This document shows, piece by piece, positions 45,420 through 55,298 of a stretch of 62,374 nucleotides of DNA; the first letter of the stretch is position 1; the number at the start of each line of letters is the position of its first letter. The position numbers and the translations under genes were made by a program. Source of the DNA: JAZKIX01 sp040384645 (GTDB lineage: Bacteria > Pseudomonadota > Gammaproteobacteria > Burkholderiales > Burkholderiaceae_D); the NCBI GenBank assembly GCA_040384645.1, contig JAZKIX010000077.1, positions 1-62,374 of the forward strand, in the 5' to 3' direction. Under the pieces are notes generated by a model. The model did not search any database. It was not told the DNA's origin and was given only the letters and a program-made list of their open reading frames with translations.

Positions 45420-45941
45420 TTAAGGACGTGATGGAAAAACGCCTTGTAACGCGATACAGAAATAAAAGGTTAAATACGGCTGCATGTTGTTGTGCGGTTG
45501 GCTTCCGCCCGCCGGTGGCAACGCTTCTGGCGCCATTGAAACGATCGCACCCGGATTGGCAAATAGCAAGCCGCCTGTCGAACGTGCTATTGCTTCAGTG
45601 GGGCCGGGAATGCGATCTTCACCGACGTCATTAAAAGTCAGCATGGCATGGTTATGGGCAGGCATTTCTGATGCGAGTAGCGTGACGGTTTCCGAACCGC
45701 CGGTTTCACCCAAGTCGTGCAGGGACAAGCCCGGCCCTTGGCCGGGATGCATGGGGGCCTGGCCCTGAAGATCGGGCAAGGCAAAATTCGACGTGCCATT
45801 ACCGCCATATGTCGTCCCCAAAAGCGAAAACAACGCAGTATTTTGTGAAAGCGGCATTAACTGCCCATCGCACCACGCCCAACCTTTCGGGGCGAAATTA
45901 AACGGGAAAATTCGGATCTCCGCAACGAATGGATCTGCCAT
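45420..45941 (-). CDS. Phage tail collar (microcystin-dependent protein type) 1
   Basis: A 173-residue protein of the collar-domain family: FVAEIRIFPFNFAPKGWAWC, DGQLMPLSQNTALFSLLGTT, YGGNGTSNFALPDLQGQAP, then GETGGSETVTLLASEMPAHNH and a C-terminal GVFPSRP. The collar domain is the base of short or long phage tail fibres; MDP-type proteins are chromosomal relatives of unknown role. No signal peptide. Third of three tandem paralogues on the minus strand. Confidence 0.9.
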   Translation of the reverse strand: MADPFVAEIRIFPFNFAPKGWAWCDGQLMPLSQNTALFSLLGTTYGGNGTSNFALPDLQGQAPMHPGQGPGLSLHDLGETGGSETVTLLASEMPAHNHAMLTFNDVGEDRIPGPTEAIARSTGGLLFANPGAIVSMAPEALPPAGGSQPHNNMQPYLTFYFCIALQGVFPSRP

Positions 45942-45956
45942 CAAGCTCTCCTTATA

Positions 45957-46457
45957 TTAAGTTGGCGACGGGAATAACCCGAACATTGAAATGATGAAAT
46001 TAACGCACAGATNNNNNNNNNNGGTGTGCGGCTGGCTGCCGCCAACCGAACCAATAGCCTGTGGCGATAAACCAAGCGAAGGTGGCGTTGCAAAAAAAGG
46101 CGTCGTCGTCAAAGATGCGCCCAAAGTACTGTTTTGTGGATTCGGCGTCGTTGTCTGATCCGCAGATGCAAGCAATGGATGGCTGTGGGCCGGGATCTGA
46201 CTCACCGTCAAGGTAATCGATTCAGCGCCGCCCGTTTCCGCCAGAATGAATCCATTGCCCTGATGAATGGGCAGCCGGCCTCGCAAATCCGGCAGTGCAA
46301 AAGTGTTCTCGCCGTCCCCGCCATAAGTCGTGCCGATGAGTTGAAATAGCGTTTCATTTTCCGATATCGGAAAAAGCTGCCCCTCGCAAAACTCCCAGCC
46401 GACCGGCGCGAAATTGCCAGCAAACATACGGATTTCTCCTACATATGGTTGTCCCAT
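45957..46457 (-). CDS. Phage tail collar (microcystin-dependent protein type) 2, with assembly gap
   Basis: Paralogue of the neighbours: MGQPYVGEIRMFAGNFAPVG, CEGQLFPISENETLFQLIGT, YGGDGENTFALPDLRGRLP, GGAESITLTVSQIPAHSHP and the end MFGLFPSPT. Ten N fall in the conserved segment that in the other two reads QPHNNMQPYL or QAHQNMQPFL, where about 13 bases are expected, so the frame is kept and only one codon short. The start at 46457 lies after AAAGGG; the longer frame overlaps the previous gene. Confidence 0.88.
   Translation of the reverse strand: MGQPYVGEIRMFAGNFAPVGWEFCEGQLFPISENETLFQLIGTTYGGDGENTFALPDLRGRLPIHQGNGFILAETGGAESITLTVSQIPAHSHPLLASADQTTTPNPQNSTLGASLTTTPFFATPPSLGLSPQAIGSVGGSQPHTXXXXLCVNFIISMFGLFPSPT
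46013..46022. other. Assembly gap (10 N) within collar gene 2
   Basis: The gap lies in a stretch nearly identical among the three tandem paralogues, which explains the failed assembly. Confidence 0.95.
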
Positions 46458-46473
46458 GAACTGTACCCTTTCT

Positions 46474-46980
46474 TTAGGTTGGCGAGGGGAAAATACCCTG
46501 CAATGCAATACTGAAACTCAATGTCAGGAATGGTTGCATGTTTTGATGCGCCTGGCTTCCTCCTGCGTTTGTCACGGTTCCAGGCTGCAATGGCACAAGA
46601 GACGTTGGTGAGCGGTACGCTTCGTAGTTGGTTGAGCTTGCGAGCAAGGCTGTTCCGCTAGGCACGGCTGTCGTTCCAGGCGCGCTGGTTGCGTTTGCAA
46701 CGTGCGTATGCAGAGGAATTTCAGCAATTGATAAGGTATGCGTTTGTGCCCCTGCACTCTCACCCAAGGTGTGACCACTGCCGACATGGATGGGCGTCCT
46801 GCCTCTTAAGTCTGGCAATGCAAATGTTGTCTGGCCGTTGCCACCAAACCTCGTTCCAAGCAATGAAAAAAGTGCCTGATTTTGGTTGATCGGCATCAAC
46901 TGGCCGTTGCACAACGCCCACCCTTTCGGGGCAAAAATGAAACTCATGATCCGGATCTCGCTCAAGAACGGTTCTGCCAT
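46474..46980 (-). CDS. Phage tail collar (microcystin-dependent protein type) 3
   Basis: A 168-residue paralogue: FLSEIRIMSFIFAPKGWALC, NGQLMPINQNQALFSLLGTR, FGGNGQTTFALPDLRGRTP, GESAGAQTHTLSIAEIPLHTH, end LQGIFPSPT. First of the three tandem copies, 16 bp before copy 2 and 44 bp after the giant gene's stop on the same strand. Order and spacing suggest co-transcription with the giant gene. AAGGAGATA-like bases precede its ATG. Confidence 0.92.
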   Translation of the reverse strand: MAEPFLSEIRIMSFIFAPKGWALCNGQLMPINQNQALFSLLGTRFGGNGQTTFALPDLRGRTPIHVGSGHTLGESAGAQTHTLSIAEIPLHTHVANATSAPGTTAVPSGTALLASSTNYEAYRSPTSLVPLQPGTVTNAGGSQAHQNMQPFLTLSFSIALQGIFPSPT

Positions 46981-47024
46981 GCTTTATCTCCTTAGATATA
47001 CAACAGGTTGAATTTCAACTTCCA

Positions 47025-50000
47025 TTAAGGCGCAGCTGCACAAGTGGAGTTATTGACGACTGTAACTGTACCAAGCACTTCCGTCGTTGCTCCTGAGTGA
47101 TTGTCGTCAAGTACAGTGGCCGCGGTTCCCGCACCGGATATTCCCGCCTCAAGGCTCGCAATCGCTGGAGCAACTTGACGCACCCTGACGCCGTTTACGC
47201 CTGGATCGCCATTCGGGAAGGTAGCAGTGTTGTTTCGTACATCAAAGCAACCGGTACTGCTCTGACGCGCCTGCACCACGATAGGACCGACCCCGGCAAC
47301 GTTATCGCCTACCGACACGGCATTATTGATGACCGAAGCGGTGAACGATGGACTGGTATTTGTGTCGGGTGTATCAACCAAGATTGCACGTGAAGTTCCG
47401 CTTGTCGAGTTTTGAATAACTGTATTTCCCTGAACAAGAATATTCGCAGGGGCAACTTGTCCCACAGTACTCGTCAATGCAACGAAGACCGAATGGTTCG
47501 TCGCCGTTGTCGGTGAGGTGACCTGGTTGTTCTGGATCTTCGCAACCAAATTCGATCCTGCAGTCGCATTTCCTGGCGTTTGCCCAACAAAGATTCCAAC
47601 GCCGCCAAACCCTGTGGAAATATTGTTGTCGACATCCAACGTCAAGTCGCCGCTAGCACCGTTAGAGAAAACGACCCCCTCATTACCTATGGTGCTCCTA
47701 ATCCACTTAGAATTTCTGACTGCGAAATTGAGAGATGAGGTATCGTTCGACGCTGCTTGGATGGCTTGCGACTTGTTGTCGTTGAAATAGCTGTTATCAA
47801 CGGCCACCGTCCCGTTCGCTGTTCCTTGCATTTCCATCTGGATTCCATCGGCACCACCCGCAACGCTATTGCTCGAGACCACGGTCTTCGCGATATTCAA
47901 AGAGAATGTCCCGCTCTGGTTGTAGAACTCCATGTTGTGCTCGATTGCACCACTAATGGTCGAGTCGGTGATTGAGTTCGTGCCCAACAGTCCATTGATC
48001 CCTGCCGGATTGCTCTTGCCGAACACCAGTGCTGAATCCTGTCCACCGGTCGTTGCGCCAATACTGCCATCAATCACGCTTTTCGCCAGAGTGAACCCAT
48101 TGACGTTGGTGCCATAGATACCAAAATTGTCGGCAACGGTACCCGTAATATGCATGCGCGTGAGAGAGACGTTGGTTGCGTTATCCAGGCGGATTCCGGT
48201 TGCGGCGTTTTGAATGGTGCCGCCAGTGCAATCTGCCAGAACCGGCGCAGTTGGAACGGTATTTTTGTCGACCACGACGCCGCCGCAATTGCCTGCCGAG
48301 TTGCCGGTTATCGTGAAGCTGCCGGTCGTATTGACGAGTGAAATACCGGTGGCAGCGCCATTCACCGACACACTTCTAAAGGTTTGCGCGCCTGCAACAC
48401 CTGTCAGCGAGATCGCAGTGCCGGTGGTTGTGGTAACGGTATTGACGATAGACGTATTATTTTGCGTCACGTTTATCGTCCCGCCGCCGGACGCGGTGAA
48501 CGCAGCATTGGTACCGGTGTTAGCGTCTATGCCAGCGTTGAAGTTAATCGTCGTACCGGGATTGGTCGCAAGAGAAATGCCCGCATCGTTATCAGTGACC
48601 AGCCCGCCAAATGTAACCGTGCCGCCAGACTTGTTCGCCACGCTGACCGAACGTGCACTACCACTCGTAATCACGCCGTTGTACGTCAGTGAGGCTGTAC
48701 CGCCACTCACATCGAACGTGTTGCCTGTGGCTCCAGACAAGTTACCAATGCCGAAGTGCGAACTTCCTGTGACGTTCGACAATTTAATCCCGTTTGCCCC
48801 ACCGGACGAAGACACTCCGATAAAACTGCCACTTACAGCACCTGTGCTCAGATCCAGTGCCGGTCCACTGCCGCTGAGTGCGATGTCGCCGGTGGTCAAG
48901 GTGCCGAAGTTGGTACCGCTGACCGCTTTGGTGGTTGATGAGCCGGTCGTAAGATTCAAACCCCTGACGACATTCGTGGTGGCAACTCCGTTGAGCGTGA
49001 CAATGTTCACGCCCGGCGTGCTGATGCTGATCGTCGGAGCCGTCTGACCCAGCGACGGCCGGATCGCCAGCGTACCTTGCGCCGGCGCAGCAATCGTGAA
49101 CAAGGTATCAAAGTCCGGTGCCGTTACCCCCTGGCCGATGAGCCAGCCATTGGACCTGAGCAGCACGCTGTCGATGTGCGTTCCTGCATCCGAAATGAAT
49201 ATCCGCGTATTGGTTGCTGACCCGATGTCGCTCAATGCAGCACTGAGTGTGCATTCGTTACCTAAGCTGCAATTAGCCGAGCCGACATTTGAGGTTTTAA
49301 CGAAATAGATCGCCGGTCCGGCCACGTCAAAGCTAACTGTTGCAGGGATGCTGTTCAGTGGAACCCCGGATTGTCCATTGTCATTGCCATCATCGGTCAC
49401 GTGATACGTGAACGACACGGTCGTGCCAGCAGATGCCGGTGGCGGCGTGAAAGTGAAGCTGCCGTCGGCATTCAGCGTCAGCAGACAATCGGTGCACGTC
49501 GTGTCAGGTGTGGTGTTGACCACCAGTGTGGTGCCGGTATCGATATCCGTGCCGCCCAATTTGCCTATCGGATAGGTAATCGGAATCCCCGCTTGAGCAG
49601 GCAAATTGCTGAACGCATTTGCGACAGGAGCGTCATTAACCGGCGTCACAGTGATCGTAAATGTTTGCACAGCGCTGGTATCGACGCCACCGTTCGCGGT
49701 GCCGCCGTTGTCGTGAATCTGCACGCTCACTGTCGCGACGCCGTTCTGGTTTGCCGCCAGCGTGTAGGTCAAGGTACCAGTGGCACCGACTGCAGGCTGC
49801 ACGGAGAACAAGGTGGTGTTGTTGTTGGATACGATGAAATTGACAACTTGCGCCCCCTCATTTGGACCGGCTGAGATACCAGTCGCCCAGCCTGGAACAC
49901 TTTGCGCGACTGCGTCTTCCAGTACAGTCTGATTCGCACCCTTTGCGAATGAGGGGACGTCGTTGATGTTCGTCACAGTGATGGTAAAGGTTTGAACTGC

Positions 50001-53000
50001 GCTGGTATCTACCGCACCATTCGCGGTGCCTCCATTGTCGTGAATCTGCACACTCACTGTCGCGGCGCCGCTCTGGTCTGCCGCCAATGTGTAGGTCAAG
50101 ACACCGGCAACATCGATTGCCGGCTGCACGGAGAACAAGGTGTTGTTGTTATTGGTAACGATGAAATTAAGCACTTGGCTCGACTCATCCGCGGCGCCAG
50201 CCGAGATGGCTGTGGCCCAGCCCGACACATTATGTGCACCGGTGTCTTCCAGCACCGCCTGATCAGCGCCTTTGGTGAAGGAAGGTGCATCGTTGACAGC
50301 CGTTACGGTAATGGTAAATGTTTGCACGATACTGGTATCGACGCCGCCGTTCGCGGTGCCGCCGTTGTCGTGAATCTGCACGCTCACTGTCGCGGCGCCG
50401 TTCTGGTTCGCCGCCAGCGTGTAGGTCAAGGTGCCAGTGGCGCCGACTGTAGGCTGTACGGAGAACAAGGCATTGTTGTTATTGGTAACGATGAAATTGA
50501 GCACTTGGCTCGATTCATTCGCCGGACCGGCCGAGACGGCAGTTGCCCAGCCTGGCACACTTTGCGGAGCAGCGTCTTCCAGTACAGTCTGGTCTCCACC
50601 CTTGGTGAATGAGGGGATGTCGTTGACTGCCGTCACGGTAATCATAAAGGTTTGCACGGCACTGGTATCGACGCCGCCGTTCGCGGTGCCGCCATCGTCG
50701 TGAATCTGCACGCTGACAGTCGCGACGCCATTTGCATTTGCAGCGGGTGTAAAGGTCAAGGCACCGGCAGCATCGATTGCCGGCTGCACGGAGAACAAGG
50801 CATTGTTGTTATTGGTAACGATGAAATTAAGTACTTGGCTCGACTCATCCGCGGCGCCAGCCGAGACGGCTGTGACCCAGCCCGCTTGACTAAATGCACC
50901 GGAATCTTCCAGAACTGTTGCATCGGCCCCTTTAGTAAATGATGGGGCATCGTTGATCGACGTGAAATTGACCGTACTGGTCGCAGTGTTGCTCAGATTA
51001 TTAGCAACTTCGCCGTCATTAACTTGCCAGCTGATCGTGCGAGCAAGCGTCGAAGGCGAATTGGACGAATTGACGTACTGGACACTTCTCAACGCAATTT
51101 GATAATTTGCGATCGTGCTGCTGCCGGTCAAGGCCAAGGTACAGGTGCCTGCTGTATACACGCCGCTGATGCCGTTTTGCGTTGTGACAGAAAGCCCGTC
51201 CTCAGCGCTCGCACAATTGGTCGTGATCTGAACGGTCGCCCCGGTCAAATTCGGACTGTCGGTATCGTTGACAACGATTGTTGCATCGATCAGGGTTGCG
51301 GTCTGATTCTCGAGGTAACTGAGTGTGCCGCCTGCGGTGATTGTTGGGGCTACGTTGACTTTGACTTCGACATTGCGGGTAACAATATTGCTCAAATTAC
51401 TGGAAGCCTCGCCATCGTCGACCTGAAAGCTCACCGTACGCAAAGCGGTATTGGTCGCTGGATTTGCATTACTGTACGTCACACTTCTCAGCGCCGACTG
51501 ATAGTTGGCAGGGGAGGCAGACCCCGACAGCGCCATCGTACAGGTCGCAGCACTGTAAACACCAGTGATACCGTTCTGACTAGAGAAGCCAAGAACATCA
51601 TCGGCGCTGAAACAATTGTTCGTAATTTGGACTGAAGCGCTCGCTAGATTCGCACTGTCGGCATCGCCGACAGTGATTGTGGATGTGATCGCAGTGGCTG
51701 GACTGCTCACAACATAACTCAACGTCGTCCCTTCGATAGCGGCTAGCACAGGGGTATTGTTAACCGATGAAATCGTAACGCTGGAAAGTGCGACAGGACT
51801 ATTGTCGTTAATGCCATCGTTTACCGTCACGGAGATGCTGCGGGTCGTCGTCGTCGGATTCGGTGAAGTATTGCTGTATCGCAGTGTACGCAGTAGTGCT
51901 TGATAATCCGCCTGCGGTGCTACGCGAGTAATGGTCAACGTGCCTGTTGCCGGTGTATATACGACATCCGCAGCAAGAATCGGACCGCTACAAGCAGGTG
52001 CTATCTCAGGACAGAGTAAGCCAAGACTTTCGGACGCGCCATCCAGAACATTCGTAATCACGACTGTCGCACTTGCAAGATTAGTACTGTCGCTGTCGGC
52101 CACAGTCAATCCAGTCGATGGATTGGCATCGACCACCAATACTGCACCGCCTCCCTCAGTAAACCCTGCCGGGTTGGCGTAATCATTCCCGGCTACGGCG
52201 CTACCGCTGAGGTCAACCACTGGCAACACATTGCTCACCGTAATAGTCACAGTTGCAACACTATCGCCGGAACTGTTATGCGCGGTATAGGTAAAACTGT
52301 CGCTGCCAGCGAAATTAGCGCCAGGCGTGTAAGTAAAACTGCCGTCCGCGGACACTGTCGCATTGCCGTTAGTGGTAGCAAAAGTACAGGGCGCGGTACA
52401 GCTAGTGGTGCCGGTGACCGTGGTCACGGTCGGCGCTGGCGTGCCTGAATCATTAAACAATAAACCTGAGCCAGCCGGCACCGTAAGTACGACATCGTGT
52501 ACCACGCTGTAATTGTCTGCAGTGGCAAAAGCAGACTGGTTTACGTTCTGCGAAACTACGGCGCTAGTGCTGCCATTGAAATTGGTATCGCCAACATACA
52601 CCGCAGTAATTGAGTGGCTGCCAAACGCCAATGCAGAAGTCGAAAGTTGAGCCACGCCACCTGACAGCGGCACACTTCCAAGCGGTGTCACGCCATCTAA
52701 GAAATTGACATTCCCGGTAGCCAGACCCGCGCCCGGTGCAACTGCTGCCACGGTTGCTGTAAATGTGACGCTAGCAGCAACTTGGGATGGATTCGCACTC
52801 GAAACAAGCCCAGTGGTTGTAGCGGTTTTGCTTACTACTTGGCTCAATGGCAAGCTGGTACTGGTGGTGAAACTGGCATCGCCGTTGTAGACAGCCGTGA
52901 TGCTATGGCTGCCTGCGCTCAAGCTGCCAACACTTAAAGTCGCAGTTGTCCCACTAACGACCGCAGAGCTTCCCAGCGTCGTTACACCATCTTTAAAAGT

Positions 53001-54230
53001 GACCGTCCCTGTCGGTGTGCCAGTCCCCGGTGCGATTACGCCAATGGTGGCAGTCAAGGTAGTACTCTGACCAAAACTGGATGGATTAATAGAGCTGCCG
53101 ATGACTGTGCTTGTGCCTGCGGGATTGACGGTGATCGTTACCTGACCATCAGAAGTGCCGACAGTGTTCGTAATTCTGTAATTGAAGGTAAATGGGCCGA
53201 CGAAGCCGGTTGCCGGGGTGTAATTGAAGCTGCCGTTTGCATTGACTGTCAATGCGCCGGAGTTTGCAACGCCGAAATTCAAGGTGGCGCCTGGCAGGCT
53301 GGCAATTCCCCCACTGGCGTTACCACCACCGAAGAAAGTTATCGTTGCAGGCGGACCGCCAAGCGAGTCATTCGACAATAATCCAGTTGGTGCCGCTGCG
53401 ACGACCAGGCCTGCGCCGGAGCCTATGCTGTACGCGTCGTTGACCGCGGTTGGAAACGCAGCGGTTTTGACATCCGCACGGAAGTACACCCGCGCACCAT
53501 CCCGTTTCATGAATACGGAGGAAATATCGCTACCCGCTGGCGCATCTGCCATCGGATCATGCACTAAGGCACTTACATCCGACCAGTCCCCGACCTGTCC
53601 GTCCAACACTACCGCTATCGTTGCCCATACGGGGGCAATAACGATCACGAACAACAAAGACGCACTCAACATGACGGCAGAGCTGGATTTTCTAAAACGG
53701 ACAAATGCCGTGACCCCCAGCATCAGGATTAGCAGCGCTATTCCTATAGTACTAACAGTCGGGATTGCAGCGACGCCGAATAGAAAGCGGATATCGTTCC
53801 CAGTAGAGTTGAGCGTGACTGCATCCGAGCCAACCGCACCATCCTGATACACGAAACCAAGACGCCATTGCCCAAACTCGGGCGGATTTGGATAATACGA
53901 TTCGATCACATCGTAACCGCCGGCGCCGACACCCAGCCCTACCGGCCAGCTCGACGAATCAATGGTAACGGGAGCGCTGAAAGTACTAGGGGGAGAACTG
54001 CAAGTCTGCTTGCTTACGCCAGTGACGCTTGGCGGGAAAGCAGCAGTATTGAGGGTTGTTATTAGAATTTCTTCGACGCCGGTAAAATTCCCATTGGGCG
54101 TATTTACTGTACAACCCGTTGCGGGTCTAGCATCTTGGTCGATCAATACTTGGAACTCTGCGGCGAAAACATTGGAGGTAATGAGCATGGCCCATACAGC
54201 CATCACAATGGCAAGAATCTTTCCGCGCAT
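47025..54230 (-). CDS. Giant secreted repeat/beta-helix protein with internal IPTL-type exosortase signal
   Basis: A 2401-residue protein. ATG 54230 follows AGGGAG and gives a signal peptide (MRGKILAIVMAVWAMLITSN). Residues about 23-155 form a small domain; 156-182 read IPTVSTIGIALLILMLGVTA then RFRK, an IPTL-CTERM-like tripartite signal; a second hydrophobic stretch (VMLSASLLFVIVIAPVWA) follows. Then come Ig-like repeats (about 370-560), a cadherin-like domain, three 120-130-residue repeats with DSxNLxxAxVxIT, four 110-residue repeats (1092-1533), and a parallel beta-helix region (about 1635-2401). No C-terminal anchor or type I signal is seen. Probably an adhesin or surface fibre; exosortase H lies just upstream. 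Confidence 0.88.
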   Translation of the reverse strand: MRGKILAIVMAVWAMLITSNVFAAEFQVLIDQDARPATGCTVNTPNGNFTGVEEILITTLNTAAFPPSVTGVSKQTCSSPPSTFSAPVTIDSSSWPVGLGVGAGGYDVIESYYPNPPEFGQWRLGFVYQDGAVGSDAVTLNSTGNDIRFLFGVAAIPTVSTIGIALLILMLGVTAFVRFRKSSSAVMLSASLLFVIVIAPVWATIAVVLDGQVGDWSDVSALVHDPMADAPAGSDISSVFMKRDGARVYFRADVKTAAFPTAVNDAYSIGSGAGLVVAAAPTGLLSNDSLGGPPATITFFGGGNASGGIASLPGATLNFGVANSGALTVNANGSFNYTPATGFVGPFTFNYRITNTVGTSDGQVTITVNPAGTSTVIGSSINPSSFGQSTTLTATIGVIAPGTGTPTGTVTFKDGVTTLGSSAVVSGTTATLSVGSLSAGSHSITAVYNGDASFTTSTSLPLSQVVSKTATTTGLVSSANPSQVAASVTFTATVAAVAPGAGLATGNVNFLDGVTPLGSVPLSGGVAQLSTSALAFGSHSITAVYVGDTNFNGSTSAVVSQNVNQSAFATADNYSVVHDVVLTVPAGSGLLFNDSGTPAPTVTTVTGTTSCTAPCTFATTNGNATVSADGSFTYTPGANFAGSDSFTYTAHNSSGDSVATVTITVSNVLPVVDLSGSAVAGNDYANPAGFTEGGGAVLVVDANPSTGLTVADSDSTNLASATVVITNVLDGASESLGLLCPEIAPACSGPILAADVVYTPATGTLTITRVAPQADYQALLRTLRYSNTSPNPTTTTRSISVTVNDGINDNSPVALSSVTISSVNNTPVLAAIEGTTLSYVVSSPATAITSTITVGDADSANLASASVQITNNCFSADDVLGFSSQNGITGVYSAATCTMALSGSASPANYQSALRSVTYSNANPATNTALRTVSFQVDDGEASSNLSNIVTRNVEVKVNVAPTITAGGTLSYLENQTATLIDATIVVNDTDSPNLTGATVQITTNCASAEDGLSVTTQNGISGVYTAGTCTLALTGSSTIANYQIALRSVQYVNSSNSPSTLARTISWQVNDGEVANNLSNTATSTVNFTSINDAPSFTKGADATVLEDSGAFSQAGWVTAVSAGAADESSQVLNFIVTNNNNALFSVQPAIDAAGALTFTPAANANGVATVSVQIHDDGGTANGGVDTSAVQTFMITVTAVNDIPSFTKGGDQTVLEDAAPQSVPGWATAVSAGPANESSQVLNFIVTNNNNALFSVQPTVGATGTLTYTLAANQNGAATVSVQIHDNGGTANGGVDTSIVQTFTITVTAVNDAPSFTKGADQAVLEDTGAHNVSGWATAISAGAADESSQVLNFIVTNNNNTLFSVQPAIDVAGVLTYTLAADQSGAATVSVQIHDNGGTANGAVDTSAVQTFTITVTNINDVPSFAKGANQTVLEDAVAQSVPGWATGISAGPNEGAQVVNFIVSNNNTTLFSVQPAVGATGTLTYTLAANQNGVATVSVQIHDNGGTANGGVDTSAVQTFTITVTPVNDAPVANAFSNLPAQAGIPITYPIGKLGGTDIDTGTTLVVNTTPDTTCTDCLLTLNADGSFTFTPPPASAGTTVSFTYHVTDDGNDNGQSGVPLNSIPATVSFDVAGPAIYFVKTSNVGSANCSLGNECTLSAALSDIGSATNTRIFISDAGTHIDSVLLRSNGWLIGQGVTAPDFDTLFTIAAPAQGTLAIRPSLGQTAPTISISTPGVNIVTLNGVATTNVVRGLNLTTGSSTTKAVSGTNFGTLTTGDIALSGSGPALDLSTGAVSGSFIGVSSSGGANGIKLSNVTGSSHFGIGNLSGATGNTFDVSGGTASLTYNGVITSGSARSVSVANKSGGTVTFGGLVTDNDAGISLATNPGTTINFNAGIDANTGTNAAFTASGGGTINVTQNNTSIVNTVTTTTGTAISLTGVAGAQTFRSVSVNGAATGISLVNTTGSFTITGNSAGNCGGVVVDKNTVPTAPVLADCTGGTIQNAATGIRLDNATNVSLTRMHITGTVADNFGIYGTNVNGFTLAKSVIDGSIGATTGGQDSALVFGKSNPAGINGLLGTNSITDSTISGAIEHNMEFYNQSGTFSLNIAKTVVSSNSVAGGADGIQMEMQGTANGTVAVDNSYFNDNKSQAIQAASNDTSSLNFAVRNSKWIRSTIGNEGVVFSNGASGDLTLDVDNNISTGFGGVGIFVGQTPGNATAGSNLVAKIQNNQVTSPTTATNHSVFVALTSTVGQVAPANILVQGNTVIQNSTSGTSRAILVDTPDTNTSPSFTASVINNAVSVGDNVAGVGPIVVQARQSSTGCFDVRNNTATFPNGDPGVNGVRVRQVAPAIASLEAGISGAGTAATVLDDNHSGATTEVLGTVTVVNNSTCAAAP
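49638..50954 (-). repeat. Four tandem 330-bp coding repeats
   Basis: Units of 330, 330, 330 and 327 bp encode the 110-residue modules starting NDxPSFxKGAxxTVLED and containing SSQVLNFIVTNNNN, VSVQIHDNGGTANG and QTFTITVT. Boundaries recur at 50954, 50624, 50294 and 49964. Near identity at DNA level suggests recent duplication or gene conversion and a site for length variation. Confidence 0.93.
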
Positions 54231-54797
54231 ACAGCACTCCCTATAGATCAACTGGAAATTATATTTTTACTTATTACGATGGAAATCGAATATTGCAATT
54301 GGGAAAATATTAACGCAATGAATTGCAATTCCGATAACCTGGCAGAATATGACATTTTGGTACTCGTTGTCAATTTCAGTTTGATGACATCGCAATGCAA
54401 TCTCTATGCCCGACGCACATTCATTTGAATCAAGGTGTTGTTGGTAATCAAATGGCAATTTTACTCAGCTCAATTTGCAATGAAATCGGATGCTTTCGCC
54501 TCATCCGGCTGATAATCTGGCATTGAAGCGGTGGGTTAAGTGTTGGTTTGGCTTAGCTCAGAAATAGCGATAGAAATGGCTTCTCTAAGCGGGTAAAATT
54601 CTTTTTATTCGTGACTGAGATCCGGCTCTTTTTGATCATCAGCGGCGCGGCTTTATGCAAATGCACCGTTTCCCCCTTATTTTTACCATTGCGCCTGCCT
54701 TAGACATTAATATTCCCAACATATTGTCCTGCGCTCCTGCGGTATAAGTTTGACCAGTGTTTACACCAACTATCGATAAAAATGGGCGCCCACAACG
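54231..54797. other. Long regulatory gap between the giant gene and exosortase H
   Basis: 567 AT-rich bases between divergent genes, without a credible ORF. AATTGCAAT or TTGCAATT occurs repeatedly in the first 250 bases (for example 54292-54300, 54321-54329), which may be binding sites for one regulator. Confidence 0.5.
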
Positions 54798-55298
54798 ATG
54801 TTAAAATTTTTTTTGCTTTTTCTAGCTATATTGCTAAGTCTGTTTGCGTTTGAGCTAACTTCACCTGCACAAAAACTCATAGTTTCACCCGTAACTGCAA
54901 CGGTCGCAAAATTAAGCGTCAGCCTGATCACCGTGTTCGATTCAAAGGTTATTGCTTACGACAACGTAATTCAAAACCAACAAAATGGCTTTGCGGTATC
55001 GATCCAACCAGGCTGCAATGCCATTGAAGCGTGTATCGTTTTGATTGCTGCAATGCTTGCCTTTAGCGCGCCATGGCGCCATAAACTGAAAGGACTAGTA
55101 CTGGGCATCATTGCTGTACAGGTCGTAAATATTGCAAGAATCATTAGCCTGTTTTACATCGGCCAATGGCGGATGGATATTTTCGATTTTGCCCACCTTT
55201 ATCTTTGGCAAGCGCTCATCATGCTCGACGTTCTTGTGGTTTTTCTCATTTGGCTACGCGCCATGCCTATCAAGCCCACGGTGCAAAATGCGGCATAA
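54798..55298 (+). CDS. xrtH: Exosortase H
   Basis: A 166-residue multi-pass membrane protease/transpeptidase, the size of the compact XrtH type. The three catalytic positions are visible: Cys in SIQPGCNAIEACIVLIAAM, Arg in VVNIARIISLFYI and His in FDFAHLYLWQALIML. XrtH is the exosortase paired with IPTL-CTERM proteins, which it cleaves at the cytoplasmic membrane. Its likely substrate, with an IPTV signal, is the divergent giant gene. It overlaps the next gene by 11 bp. Confidence 0.9.
   Translation: MLKFFLLFLAILLSLFAFELTSPAQKLIVSPVTATVAKLSVSLITVFDSKVIAYDNVIQNQQNGFAVSIQPGCNAIEACIVLIAAMLAFSAPWRHKLKGLVLGIIAVQVVNIARIISLFYIGQWRMDIFDFAHLYLWQALIMLDVLVVFLIWLRAMPIKPTVQNAA

Noticed and set aside
45420..46980. 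Prophage, because of three phage tail collar genes
   Set aside because: No integrase, capsid, terminase, tail tube or lysis gene is nearby, and the collar genes are of the chromosomal MDP type arranged as a tight triplet.
49638..50954. CRISPR-like periodic repeats
   Set aside because: The unit is 330 bp, entirely coding and in frame; there are no short spacers and no cas genes.
47097..54065. Many long plus-strand frames opposite the giant gene (for example 48214-49047 and 49992-50612)
   Set aside because: They are low-complexity Val/Thr/Pro or Arg/Gly translations of the repeat DNA, lack ribosome binding sites, and repeat with the 330-bp units of the real gene on the other strand.
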